Shown in pieces: positions 53,524 through 62,216 of a DNA stretch of 64,000 nucleotides. The notes under the pieces were generated by a model. It was not told the origin of the DNA, made no database searches, and saw only the letters and a list, made by a program, of their open reading frames with translations. The first letter of the stretch is position 1. The number at the start of each line of letters is the position of its first letter. Both the position numbers and the translations under genes were made by a program. Location: NCBI RefSeq assembly GCF_963664415.1, contig NZ_OY761445.1, positions 1,142,501-1,206,500 of the forward strand, read 5' to 3'. This DNA is from an uncultured Desulfobacter sp. (GTDB taxonomy: Bacteria > Desulfobacterota > Desulfobacteria > Desulfobacterales > Desulfobacteraceae).

Positions 53524-56313
53524 ATGACATCTGAAACATTTACACACAAATTAAAGCGCCCACTGTTGATCGGAGGCGTTATTCTGATTTTTCTGCTTAT
53601 TCTGTCCGGATTTATCAGCGTGGTGGCAGTCGATGAACTGGTAGACATCTGGTGGTTTGATTCAATGGGCTACCTGTCTTATTTCTGGCAGCGCCAGTCT
53701 TATCAATACATCGTGTTCTTGAGCGTAACGGTTTTTTTCTTTTTGATATTTTTCTTAAATTTCCAGATTGCTTCTCGGCTCCTCAGGCGGCTTCCGGATA
53801 TGAAGGAAAAAACAGACAAAAAAGCTGCCAAAATCTTGAGGTATTTTCAATCAGGCTCCTTGTTTTTTTATACCCCTCTTTGCCTGCTGTTAAGCTTGCC
53901 CCTGGCCATCCCGATCTATCATCACTGGGAAAAATTTCTTTTCTATATTTTCGGTTCTGATATGGGGGTAAAAGATCCGTTCTTCTCGACGGATATCTCC
54001 TTTTATCTGTTCTCCATCCCCATCTATTCATTGCTGCAACGGCGTTTGTTGGTGGCTGTGGTGGTGCTGCTGATCGCCTTGTTGATTTTATATATTATAA
54101 AAAACCGTATACTTACCAAACGGCTTTTTGATTTTTCAAATGTGGCCAAATGGCATTTAAGCCTCCTTTTACTGGTGGTATTCGGTCTTGAAATCCTGGA
54201 TTTTATTCTACAGCGATATGGGCTGGCCTATGATGTCGGACACCAGCCCCTCTTTTCCGGTCCCGGATATGTCCAGATGATGGTGACGCTGCCCTTGATC
54301 TGGCTCTCTCTGTTTTCCATTGCGGCTGCTGCTGTTTCGCTTGTGATTGTACTTCAATTTAAAAAAGGCCATAAAGTGTTTATCGGTTCCCTGATTGGTT
54401 TGGCGTTAATCCTGGGACTGCGTTATACAGATTATTTACCCGAATTTGTGCAAACCTATTGGGTAAAACCCAACGAAGTCATCAAAGAAAGCCCCTACAT
54501 TGAAAAAAACAATACATCTACACTGGACGCGTTCAACCTGTCTGACGTAGAAACCCGCAACTTTGAACATCAGCGGTTTCCGGTCAACACAACGGCAACG
54601 CAAGTACAAAATGTACTGCGCAATATCCCCGTGTGGGACGCCGGCACCCTCAAAACGGTTTACGAACAACTTCAGGAGCTGCGTACCTACTATACCTTTC
54701 CCCAGGTCAGTGTGGGCAGATATACGGTTTCCGGGCAATATCAGCAAGTCTTCATGTCCATGAGGGAGCTGGGCTATGACCAGTTGCCCGGGGCAACCCA
54801 GAACTGGATCAACGACCACCTGCTTTATACCCATGGATATGGTGCGGTCATGTCATCGGCAAGCCAGGAAGGCGGTGAATCCATGAACTGGTATCTCCAT
54901 AATATCCCGCCGAAATCAGACTACGGTCTGGATCTGGCTGAACCTAGAATTTATTATGGTTTAAACCCCTATCCGTATGCCCTTGCACCCAATAAGGTGG
55001 GTGAGCTGGATTACCCAAAGGGAAACAGCAATGCCAAAGCAAATTATCAGGGAACGGGGGGGGTTCCCATCTCTTCTCTGATGCGAAAATTTCTTTTTGC
55101 CTATTACCTCAAAGATAAAAACATATTTTTATCCACAAAAGTTACTGGAGAAACCAAATTGCTGTTCCGGCGGCAGATCATGGACCGCATCCGGACAATC
55201 GCCCCTTTTCTTTTGTTGGATGAAAACCCGTACGCCGTTTACACCCCCAAAGGACTGTTCTGGATTGTGGACGCCTATACCCATTCCGACTACTATCCGG
55301 CCGCACCAATGGTTTCACTTAACGGCGTACCGATGAATTACGTCCGCAACAGTGTAAAAATTGTTGTGGATGCTTATAATGGCAGTGTGGATTTCTACAT
55401 ATATGACACCAAAGATCCCATTATCAATGCTTATGACAAAATCTATCCGGGCCTGTTCAAGTCCCGGGACAAAATGCCGGATGACTTGAAAGCCCATGTA
55501 CGGTACCCCAAAGATCTGTTTGACATCCAGATGCAGATCTATGCCAAGTACCATCAAACAGACCCCCAGGTTTTTTTCCAGCAGGAAGATTTATGGACGT
55601 TTGCTGAAACCCAGGGACAGGAAGAAAAGAGTACTGTTCCTGACAAACCCTATTATCTGACACTTGACCTCATTAATTCCGGAAAACTGGACTTTATGCT
55701 GCTGCTGCCCATGTTCCCCAAGGGTAAGGATAACCTGCGGTCCATGGCCGTGGCGGGATGTGATGGTGACAATTACGGGAAAATTATCATTTATGATTTC
55801 CCCAAAGGCGAATTGGTGTTCGGGCCTGCCCAGATCAACGCAATGATCAACCAGGATCCCACCATCGCCCGGGAGTTTACCCTGTGGGACCAGGCAGGCT
55901 CGTCCGTGGTCAGGGGAAAAATGATCATACTGCTTGTGGAAAACAGCGTATTTTTTATTCAGCCTGTATACTTGAAAGCAACGTCCAGGGTTAAAATACC
56001 CGAACTGCAACGCATCATCATGAGCGAAGGCCGCGTCGCCGTTATGAAGACCTCTCTGGAGGAGGCCTACATGGAAATTCAACAGCGGGCCCAAAAAGAT
56101 ATCAGAAGAAGGCAAGGCCTTATACACATACAGCCGACAGAGCCTGTGCCCGATGAACAGACAGACGAACAAACAACAGAACCCGCCGTAACAAAGACAC
56201 CCGCTATAACGGTACCCGACCAGCAACATCAGGAGGAGGAGCAGCAGCAGCAGCCAGAACCGCCGCCCCTGCCGAATATGCCTGAAACACCAAATCCCCC
56301 TGCATCCGAATAG
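53524..56313 (+). CDS. UPF0182 family membrane protein
   Basis: Large membrane protein of 929 residues, normal for UPF0182 (COG1615). Seven membrane segments occupy the first 300 residues (about 13-37, 60-85, 113-133, 176-198, 211-232, 250-280, 285-300), followed by a long extracytoplasmic region with family hallmarks such as WVKPNEVIKESPYIEKN and DAYNGSVDFYIYD. The last 60 residues are a low-complexity Pro/Gln/Glu tail. ATG 53524 is preferred to 53518 because GGGA at 53513-53516 is then seven bases upstream. It lies 67 bases after the export operon on the same strand with no clear terminator between, so co-transcription is possible, but the family is widespread without such neighbours. Its function is unknown. 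Confidence 0.92.
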   Translation: MTSETFTHKLKRPLLIGGVILIFLLILSGFISVVAVDELVDIWWFDSMGYLSYFWQRQSYQYIVFLSVTVFFFLIFFLNFQIASRLLRRLPDMKEKTDKKAAKILRYFQSGSLFFYTPLCLLLSLPLAIPIYHHWEKFLFYIFGSDMGVKDPFFSTDISFYLFSIPIYSLLQRRLLVAVVVLLIALLILYIIKNRILTKRLFDFSNVAKWHLSLLLLVVFGLEILDFILQRYGLAYDVGHQPLFSGPGYVQMMVTLPLIWLSLFSIAAAAVSLVIVLQFKKGHKVFIGSLIGLALILGLRYTDYLPEFVQTYWVKPNEVIKESPYIEKNNTSTLDAFNLSDVETRNFEHQRFPVNTTATQVQNVLRNIPVWDAGTLKTVYEQLQELRTYYTFPQVSVGRYTVSGQYQQVFMSMRELGYDQLPGATQNWINDHLLYTHGYGAVMSSASQEGGESMNWYLHNIPPKSDYGLDLAEPRIYYGLNPYPYALAPNKVGELDYPKGNSNAKANYQGTGGVPISSLMRKFLFAYYLKDKNIFLSTKVTGETKLLFRRQIMDRIRTIAPFLLLDENPYAVYTPKGLFWIVDAYTHSDYYPAAPMVSLNGVPMNYVRNSVKIVVDAYNGSVDFYIYDTKDPIINAYDKIYPGLFKSRDKMPDDLKAHVRYPKDLFDIQMQIYAKYHQTDPQVFFQQEDLWTFAETQGQEEKSTVPDKPYYLTLDLINSGKLDFMLLLPMFPKGKDNLRSMAVAGCDGDNYGKIIIYDFPKGELVFGPAQINAMINQDPTIAREFTLWDQAGSSVVRGKMIILLVENSVFFIQPVYLKATSRVKIPELQRIIMSEGRVAVMKTSLEEAYMEIQQRAQKDIRRRQGLIHIQPTEPVPDEQTDEQTTEPAVTKTPAITVPDQQHQEEEQQQQPEPPPLPNMPETPNPPASE

Positions 56314-56333
56314 GAACGAACGATCTACCCATC

Positions 56334-56367
56334 GCCCTGCTGTCCGAAATACCACCGGCAGCAGGGC
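56334..56367 (+). other. Hairpin after UPF0182 without a T-tract
   Basis: A 9-bp stem (56334-56342 with 56359-56367) with a loop that can extend the pairing by three G-C pairs. The following bases are tcccaaaaaac, not a T-run, so it is only a weak terminator candidate for the gene ending at 56313. Confidence 0.4.
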
Positions 56368-56445
56368 TCCCAAAAAACAATACCTCCGATCAATTGATGT
56401 ATACTGTCCGACATCTGTGATCTGTTTTTCTTTCACATTCAACCA

Positions 56446-57021
56446 CTATGGGCTGGAAGCCCATAGAATGCTATGGAGACTGTAAGTCTCCCTCTCAGCT
56501 AAAGCTGACTGAAAGGAGCAAGCTAAAGCTTGTGTGTTACGATTGAAAATCATTCAATCACAAAATTATCATTCTGATGATTCGGGTGATTTTTATGATG
56601 CTTCAAATATTCCTGGATCATGTCGTCTGTCACATGACCAGAACTGAAGGCGGCATAACCAATTCCCCAAAAATGTTTTCCCCAGTACCGTTTCCCAAGT
56701 TGAGGAAACTCTTCCTGGATTTTCCGGGAGCTTTTCCCTTTCATGAAACGGACCATATCGCTTACCGAAAGCTTGGGCGGATATGATACATAGAGATGGA
56801 CATGATCTTTACTGACACGGCCTTGGATAATATGGATATCATGGCTATCACAAATCTGACGAATGATATTTCTCAAGCGGTATCCAATCTGTTTCGTCAG
56901 CACTTGATACCGATATTTAGTCACCCATACCAAATGGACTTTTAAATCATGTACTGTATGTGAACCTTTTCGATATGATCTCATACAATTCAAATACTAA
57001 AAGTCTTGGACTAAAGTCCAT
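56446..57021 (-). mobile_element. IS200/IS605-type insertion sequence (TnpA only)
   Basis: A single Y1 transposase gene is flanked by subterminal hairpins, as expected for IS200/IS605 elements, which transpose as single strands and lack terminal inverted repeats. On the 3' side of the transposase, perfect stems lie at 56446-56466, 56475-56491, 56495-56508 and 56520-56531; on the 5' side, at 57008-57021. Both outer hairpins end in CCATAG. No TnpB gene is present. The exact ends are estimated from the outermost hairpins. The element lies between UPF0182 and the decayed LEPR-XLL locus. Confidence 0.8.
56550..56984 (-). CDS. tnpA: IS200/IS605 family transposase TnpA
   Basis: HUH/Y1 single-strand transposase of 144 residues, full length for the family. 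It opens MRSYRKGSHTVHDLKVHLVW, has the metal-binding His-x-His in KDHVHLYVSYPP (His61, His63) and the nucleophile Tyr126 in MIQEYLKHH. ATG 56984 is chosen over the in-frame TTG at 56993 because family members begin MRSYRKG. The frame is intact, so the enzyme may be active. No accessory TnpB is encoded. Confidence 0.9.
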   Translation of the reverse strand: MRSYRKGSHTVHDLKVHLVWVTKYRYQVLTKQIGYRLRNIIRQICDSHDIHIIQGRVSKDHVHLYVSYPPKLSVSDMVRFMKGKSSRKIQEEFPQLGKRYWGKHFWGIGYAAFSSGHVTDDMIQEYLKHHKNHPNHQNDNFVIE

Positions 57022-57263
57022 AGTTTTTACTACCGAACTGGGACAATAAAAGCAGTGCTGATGTTTGGTCTTGGTCATATTTTAGGCCATACGAATCTCC
57101 GGTAGGTTGGTTTGAGGAACGAAACCCAACGCTGATAAGTTGTTTTTGCTTTATCTGCCCAAGCCCAAGCCCAAACCAATCGGATTTTAGGAACAAGCTT
57201 TGCATTATCTCAAAAAGCAATCGCTTCAGCACCCATTTTTTTTGCAAGCTATCAGGAGTCACC

Positions 57264-57986
57264 GTGAAACAAAGATGGTTGAATAAACAGGCATTTTGGA
57301 AAACTCGGGCCGAAATCCGGCGAAAAAAACAGCAGCAGGAAAACCGCTTTCAGTTGGAACAGTTGGAGCAGCGAATACTTCTGTCCGCAGATTCGGTAGC
57401 AGGCGATGCCGTCGTTGCAGCGGCCATGGATGCATCGGACAACACCTTGTGGATCCAAGAAGCCCAGCAACAAATTGACCACCTTTTCAAGCCAGGTTGC
57501 GTCTGAACTGACGACCCAAAGCACGGAACAGGATACATTACTTGCGCCGGACACGGTGTTTGCAGTAGATGAAGCCGCATTTGAACCGGTTGAAGCAGAT
57601 ACGGCCCAGGGGTTTATGGACATCCCCCTGGATGTAGAGGAAAAAACGGATCAAGACCCGGACTCTTGCAACAGCCGGCAATACCGCTCCTTTTATCGGC
57701 TTGATATCTCTTCCAGTTCAGCGACGCCCACCCTGACCGGGGGTTCAATGAAGTGTCGGATGAAGGCTCCCTTGGTGAACCTGATCTCTTTGAAATGCAA
57801 TCTATCGACATTCAGCTTCAAAAACCGGGTCAAGCACTGAGGCAGGCGTTTGTTTTAGGGAGCAACAGCCAGCACCCCATAAGTTCGGGACTGGCTGTCC
57901 AGGCGATGCCGACCTTTATCTTAGACGAGTTCCAGGACAAATGGGACGAACCCAATTCTGAAGACTGGTTGGATAGTATGCTTTAG
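57264..57986 (+). pseudogene. Second, short LEPR-XLL gene with two frameshifts
   Basis: GTG 57264 follows AGGAG at 57254-57258 by five bases. The N-terminus is basic (KQRWLNK, RRKKQQQ) and then reads LEQLEQRILLSAD, the LEPR-XLL motif. Reading continues in frame to about 57490, shifts by one base (TEQDTLLAPDTVFAVDEAAFEP...), and returns to the first frame near 57705-57715 (SDAHPDRGFNEVSDEGS...), ending with DEFQDKWDEPNSEDWLDSML at 57986. Repaired, it would encode only about 240 residues with no RTX or beta-helix repeats, so it has either lost its repeat body or belongs to a short subclass. The preserved basic-plus-LEPR-XLL start helps locate the true N-terminus of the giant protein. Sequencing error at the shifts cannot be excluded, but the neighbouring remnants argue for genuine decay. 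Confidence 0.75.
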
Positions 57987-58013
57987 TACGGTGCATCATC
58001 ACAAAATAGCGTG

Positions 58014-58042
58014 TGGACAGCGCCCTTTATGACTGTTATATT
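58014..58042 (+). promoter_or_regulatory. Probable sigma-70 promoter for sapC
   Basis: TGGACA at 58014-58019 and TATATT at 58037-58042 with a 17-base spacer; each box matches five of six consensus bases, and TG one base before the -10 box gives an extended -10. It would leave an untranslated leader of about 140 bases before sapC. Confidence 0.5.
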
Positions 58043-58190
58043 AAAAAAATTCAAAATATATTAGCTGTTGACCCTTGTAAAAACAATAGCCGCTCTCTAT
58101 TCCCGGGCGATCAGAAGAATGACGTTAAATAGTCTTTAGGATAATCGTATCATGATTGTCAGGATTACATTTTAAAAAAGGAGATCCTCA

Positions 58191-58961
58191 ATGTTTACGA
58201 AACTGGTACCCCTGAACAGCTCCCAGCACAAAAAAATGAAAATCAGAAACATCCAAGGATTTGGATTTGCATCTAAATTCCATGTCGCATCCGTGATGGT
58301 TCATGAATTTGTCCGGGCGGCGGCAATTTATCCCATCGTTTTTATCGAAGACAAGACACAGGATGTGTTCCGCCCTGTAGCCTTGCTTGGGCTGAAGGCC
58401 GGAGAAAATTTATTTGTGGACACAGATAATAAATGGGCGGCTTCTTACGTCCCGGCCATTATTCGCAGATACCCCTTTGTATTGGCCAAGAATAAGGAAG
58501 AGGAAAAATTTGCCATTTGCTTTGATGAGGACAGTGAGATGATCAATGAAAACGACGGTGTTCCCCTGTTTAACGAGGATGGATCGCCTGCCGAAGTCAT
58601 TGAGAACGTCAAGCGCTATTTGACTGAACTTCAGCAAATGGAAGCGATTACCTTGGATTTTTGCCAATTCATGGCTCAAAATAATGCATTTGCGCCCATG
58701 AATATGCGGGTTAGAAAGGCAGATAATGTCCAGGCCATCGGCGGTTGCTATGTGATCAATGAAGAACGGCTTAATAACCTTTCTGATGAGCGTTTTCTGG
58801 AACTTCGAAAAAAACGGTATTTGCCGGCGGTATATTCCCATCTGACATCACTTGCTCAAATTGAGCGGTTAATGCAGCTTGCCGGTGAAGCGTTGCCTGA
58901 AAAATCATTTGACACGATAGATCGCGTTGCCGGAGAGGAGTCCGGACATGTGCTTCATTAG
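58191..58961 (+). CDS. SapC family protein
   Basis: SapC-family protein (PF07277) of 256 residues, apparently cytoplasmic, with no signal peptide or membrane segment. Family hallmarks include an opening VPLNSSQHKKMKI, HEFVRAAAIYPIVFIED, FRPVALLGLKAGENLFVD, YVPAIIRRYPFVL and GVPLFNEDGSPAE, then the TxxLQxMEAITLDFC-type helix and VNEERLNxLSDExFLEL-like segment near the C-terminus. The family is named from the Campylobacter fetus S-layer (sap) locus and often occurs beside RTX, S-layer-like or LEPR-XLL genes; its biochemical role is not settled. ATG is preceded by AGGAGAT at a good distance. It is intact while the genes on both sides are decayed, which suggests selection to keep it, perhaps serving the giant gene's system, which has no SapC of its own in the window. 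Confidence 0.88.
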   Translation: MFTKLVPLNSSQHKKMKIRNIQGFGFASKFHVASVMVHEFVRAAAIYPIVFIEDKTQDVFRPVALLGLKAGENLFVDTDNKWAASYVPAIIRRYPFVLAKNKEEEKFAICFDEDSEMINENDGVPLFNEDGSPAEVIENVKRYLTELQQMEAITLDFCQFMAQNNAFAPMNMRVRKADNVQAIGGCYVINEERLNNLSDERFLELRKKRYLPAVYSHLTSLAQIERLMQLAGEALPEKSFDTIDRVAGEESGHVLH

Positions 58962-59036
58962 ACAGATGATACTGCCTGCAAAAGGACAAGCTGCCGAATG
59001 TGTACGATCATTCATTAAACCTGTTTTTGCTACTTT

Positions 59037-59395
59037 GGTTTTTTGGGAATCTTTGGCACCCTTATGTGCCTGGTTCCTGTCAGGGCATCAGAAACAAAGC
59101 CGGACCCTTTGATCAATGTCAATGCAAGACAATTAGAACACTGGATTGTCGCAACAAATGCGGATGTCAGCGATAAACGGTATTCGCTGGAAGCGGCAAT
59201 TCATCGGTTTTAGGCTGAAATCCAGGCCAGAATGCGCAGTCTCAGGGCTGATGAGGACAAGGCCCGTGCCCAGAACGACCTGGTTGACGTGGAAATTGCC
59301 CAGGCCTGACTGGCAGAACTGGACCGTCAATATGCGCAGCTTGTCATTCATGCCCCGGCAGATGGGGTCTGGGTGGCACATCGTTTGGGGTATAC
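59037..59395 (+). pseudogene. Remnant of a PqqD-M50-HlyD homologue (C-terminal part)
   Basis: In one frame the region reads a membrane segment (FLGIFGTLMCLVPV) followed by a coiled-coil-like stretch and the second lipoyl half (QLVIHAPADGVWVAHRLG), with stops at about 59211 (TAG) and 59307 (TGA). This matches the C-terminal HlyD part of M50 fusion proteins, corresponding to the segment after the last membrane helix in the intact gene at 48552. The protease and PqqD parts are gone. It runs directly into the SecA-like remnant in the same frame, so a deletion appears to have joined the two genes. Confidence 0.65.
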
Positions 59396-59399
59396 CCGA

Positions 59400-60172
59400 A
59401 AAAAACGCCGGGTTCAACTGCTTGCCTTAGAGGGGCATCTGGACCGTTTCCGGAAGTTAAGTGATAATGCCCTGACCAGAGATAGAACTATTTCAGCATA
59501 TTTTTTCCCAGGACTGGGGGACGGACTATCGACCGGAGACCGTAAAAAACAGATCCGGTGCACTGGCCTTGTTATCGGTCTGCATGGAGCGGGAGCTGGG
59601 CATGACGCCGTACAGGGTTCAGCATATGGCGGCACTTGCCATGCATCAGGGCGCAGTTTCCAGCTGGCACCCGGTGAAGGTAAAACTTTAGCGCTTGCTC
59701 TCGTGGGGGCGTTGTACGGATGGACAGGCAGACCCTGCCATGTGGTGACGGCCAATGACTATCTGGCCGAGCGTGATGCGGCATTAATGGCACCGTTTTA
59801 TCAACGGTGCGGATTATCCGTGTCTGCGGTGCTGCCTCACCAGGCGGGCTTCAGGTATTAATGTTTGAGCCCCATGAATCCCGCCGGGTTGACTGGCAGT
59901 TGTTCGGCAGGAGCGGGAGACAGGGGGTTCCGGGGCAGGCAACCCTGTTTGTTTCATCTCAGGATGAACTTCTCCGTCGCCATCTTCCCTGGTTTGCCCG
60001 GTGGCTTTCGGGTATCGGCACACCGGTATACGTTCGAAAAATAGCCTTAAAAATCGGTATCCGGCTCGCCCAACGGCATGCAGAACGATTCATGTGGCGG
60101 CAGCGCAAACGTCTTGCTGAACGGGACAGACTGATCAAGGATCAATTGACATTTACGGAACAAGGCCGATAA
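59400..60172 (+). pseudogene. Remnant of an accessory SecA-like ATPase
   Basis: Pieces of one SecA-like protein are spread over three frames: LEGHLDRFRKLSDNALTRD; then SGALALLSVCMERELGMTPY and QHMAALAMHQGAV; then LAPGEGKTLALAL with CHVVTANDYLAERDAALMAP (Walker A and the next motif) ending near 59861; and finally FEPHESRRVDWQLFGRSGRQG (motif VI) to the stop at 60172. The DEAD box, cross-linking domain and most of the second ATPase lobe are missing, so there is a large internal deletion as well as frameshifts. After motif VI only a basic tail of about 80 residues follows (RKRLAERDRLIKDQLTF), the same short C-terminus as in the intact gene at 50706. The short C-terminus is thus a family trait rather than an accident. 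Confidence 0.85.
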
Positions 60173-60392
60173 TAAGGTTACAAAAGTCTGAAACCCAATA
60201 TATCCGGCAGGAGAGAACGAATATGAATATAAATAACGAGGTCCGAAATTGCATCCATAAATCATCACCGGCCCCGGCCCATAAAAAAGGCACAATACAG
60301 ATTGTTCGATAAAAAGAACAATAAGGTTCATACTTGACAAAGTTCACACAATATCCTAACCAAATAATTGTAATTGATTGATTCATCAGCCA

Positions 60393-60398
60393 AAGGAG
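60393..60398 (+). promoter_or_regulatory. Ribosome binding site deciding the pepF start
   Basis: AAGGAG ends six bases before ATG 60405. This rules against the longer in-frame TTG at 60378, which lies upstream of the site. Confidence 0.75.
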
Positions 60399-60404
60399 TT
60401 TTTT

Positions 60405-62216
60405 ATGGTTCATCAGCCGGACGCCCTGAGAAAAGAGGTCCCTCAAAGTGACTGCTGGAATCTGTCCCCCATGTTTCAAACCACAGAGGCGTGGGAATCG
60501 CTTTTCCAAGATCTGGAAAAAAAGATCCCCACCTATGACGATTTCAAAGGCACCCTTGCCCAGGGGCCTGAAAGGCTTTTAGCCTGCATTGAATTTGATC
60601 ACGGTGTCGGGCGGGATATGGATCGTCTTTATACGTATGCCCACCTGAAAAACGATGAAGATAAAACCCAGTCGGACAATGAGGCTCTTTTCCAGCGCGC
60701 CTCTAATCTGTATACCCGCATCGGGGAGGCCTCAAGTTTCATGTCCCCTGAAATCCAGGCCATCCCATCAGACCAACTGAAAATATTTCTCGATAAAGAC
60801 GCGTTTAAGCCATACCGGTTTTACCTGGAACAGATGATCCGGTATATCCCTCACACAAAAGATGCAGCAACCGAACAACTGCTGGCAATGGCGAGCGAAA
60901 GCCTGGGGGCCCCCCAGAGAATCTTCTCCCAGCTGGACAACGCAGATCTTAATTTCGGTACGGTAAAAAGACCATCGGGCGATGTTTCTGCCTTGACCCA
61001 TGGCAACTTTATTACGTTTCTGGGACACAAGGACAGAAATTTTCGCAAAACGGTCTTTGATCAATATTACCAGACCTACCATGACCACAGACACACCATT
61101 GCCGCGACCCTGTCCGCCTCGGTAAAAAAAGATTTGTTCTGGGCCAGGGCCAGAAATTTTGATGCCGCACGAAAGTCCGCTCTGTTTGGGGATAATGTTC
61201 CCGAAGATGTCTATGACAACCTGATCATTAATGTAAAAAAAGCATTTTCACCGCTTTACCACTACCTTGATTTCAGAAAACAGGCCCTGGGCGTTGACGC
61301 GCTGCACATGTACGACACCTATGTACAGCTTGTGCCTGATGTTGACTTTCACATGGACTATGAACAGGCGGTTGAGACCTGCATTGAGGCCCTTGCGCCC
61401 TTAGGCCGGGACTATTGCAACACCCTGGAACAGGGCCTGCTCAAGGGCTGGGTAGACAAATACGAAAACAAAGGCAAAAGAAGCGGGGCCTACTCTTCGG
61501 GGTGTTACGACTCCAATCCCTATATCCTGCTCAACTATGATTCCGATTCCATCAACAGCCTGTTTACCCTGATTCACGAGGCTGGGCACTCCATGCACAC
61601 CTATCTTGCCAACAAATCCCAGCCCTACCCCACCCACGGGTATACGATTTTTGTGGCAGAGGTGGCCTCAACCCTTAATGAGGCGCTTTTGGCGCGGCAT
61701 CTTCTGGAAAAACATACAGCTGCCCCCAAAATGAAGGCCTACATACTGAACCGGGAAATCGACAATATCCGGGGCACATTTTTCCGCCAGACCATGTTTG
61801 CCGAATTTGAACATATCATCCATGGTCTGGCCGGTGAAAACCAGCCCCTGACCATTGATACCTTCACATCCGTATACAAAGATCTTCTATCTGTATATTT
61901 TGGCGATAAAATGGTCATTGACGACGCCCTTACCCTGGAATGCCTGCGCATCCCCCATTTTTATTCTTCCTTTTACGTGTATAAATACGCCACAGGTCTG
62001 GCAGCAGCGTTAGGACTTGTCCAGCGGATAACAGATAAGGGACAGCCTGCCGTGGATGATTATCTTAACTTTCTCAAACTCGGCGGATCCATGTTCCCCA
62101 TTGATGAACTCAGGGTGGCGGGTGTGGACATGGCATCCAATACCCCTGTACAGGCCGCGGCATCCTATTTTGAATCACGGATCAGCGAACTGGAAACCCT
62201 GTGGCAGTCAATGTAG
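60405..62216 (+). CDS. pepF: Oligoendopeptidase F (M3 family metallopeptidase)
   Basis: Cytoplasmic zinc peptidase of 603 residues, the usual length for PepF, which cleaves short peptides. The active site LIHEAGHSMH gives zinc ligands His391 and His395 and catalytic Glu392; the third ligand Glu lies in the following FVAEVASTLNEALLARHLL helix. N-terminal helical lobes (for example YTYAHLKNDEDKTQSD and the AARKSALFGDNVPEDVYDNLI region) are as in the family, as is the C-terminal GLAAALGLVQRI segment. ATG 60405 is chosen from the AAGGAG site. TTGACA at 60334-60339 lies in the 232-base gap before it, but no good -10 box follows. The stop overlaps the start of trmO, so the two are co-transcribed. 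Nothing links this gene to the export system upstream. Confidence 0.93.
   Translation: MVHQPDALRKEVPQSDCWNLSPMFQTTEAWESLFQDLEKKIPTYDDFKGTLAQGPERLLACIEFDHGVGRDMDRLYTYAHLKNDEDKTQSDNEALFQRASNLYTRIGEASSFMSPEIQAIPSDQLKIFLDKDAFKPYRFYLEQMIRYIPHTKDAATEQLLAMASESLGAPQRIFSQLDNADLNFGTVKRPSGDVSALTHGNFITFLGHKDRNFRKTVFDQYYQTYHDHRHTIAATLSASVKKDLFWARARNFDAARKSALFGDNVPEDVYDNLIINVKKAFSPLYHYLDFRKQALGVDALHMYDTYVQLVPDVDFHMDYEQAVETCIEALAPLGRDYCNTLEQGLLKGWVDKYENKGKRSGAYSSGCYDSNPYILLNYDSDSINSLFTLIHEAGHSMHTYLANKSQPYPTHGYTIFVAEVASTLNEALLARHLLEKHTAAPKMKAYILNREIDNIRGTFFRQTMFAEFEHIIHGLAGENQPLTIDTFTSVYKDLLSVYFGDKMVIDDALTLECLRIPHFYSSFYVYKYATGLAAALGLVQRITDKGQPAVDDYLNFLKLGGSMFPIDELRVAGVDMASNTPVQAAASYFESRISELETLWQSM

Noticed and set aside
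55591..56442. Antisense frame of 283 codons opposite the end of UPF0182
   Set aside because: Its Leu-rich low complexity comes from the Gln/Glu/Pro tail of the sense gene; no family resemblance.
57103..57131. Imperfect GGTTGGTTT / GAAACCCAAC inverted repeat before the LEPR-XLL pseudogene
   Set aside because: It resembles a dispersed intergenic repeat, but the pairing is interrupted and only one copy is seen here. The rest of 57022-57263 shows nothing else I can support.
59146..59430. A 94-codon open frame in the decayed region
   Set aside because: The other frame of the same stretch shows HlyD-type coiled coil and lipoyl sequence with stops; the open frame has no family-like sequence and is a shadow.
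60223..60312. A 29-codon open frame with AGGAG nine bases upstream
   Set aside because: Short, without recognisable motifs and in the debris after the SecA-like remnant; could be real but cannot be supported.
60334..60362. TTGACA with TAACCA 17 bases on, as a pepF promoter
   Set aside because: The -35 is perfect but the -10 candidate matches only two of six consensus bases; too weak to list as a promoter.
60378..60404. TTG 60378 as start of oligoendopeptidase F
   Set aside because: The ribosome binding site AAGGAG at 60393-60398 lies downstream of it and directs ATG 60405.
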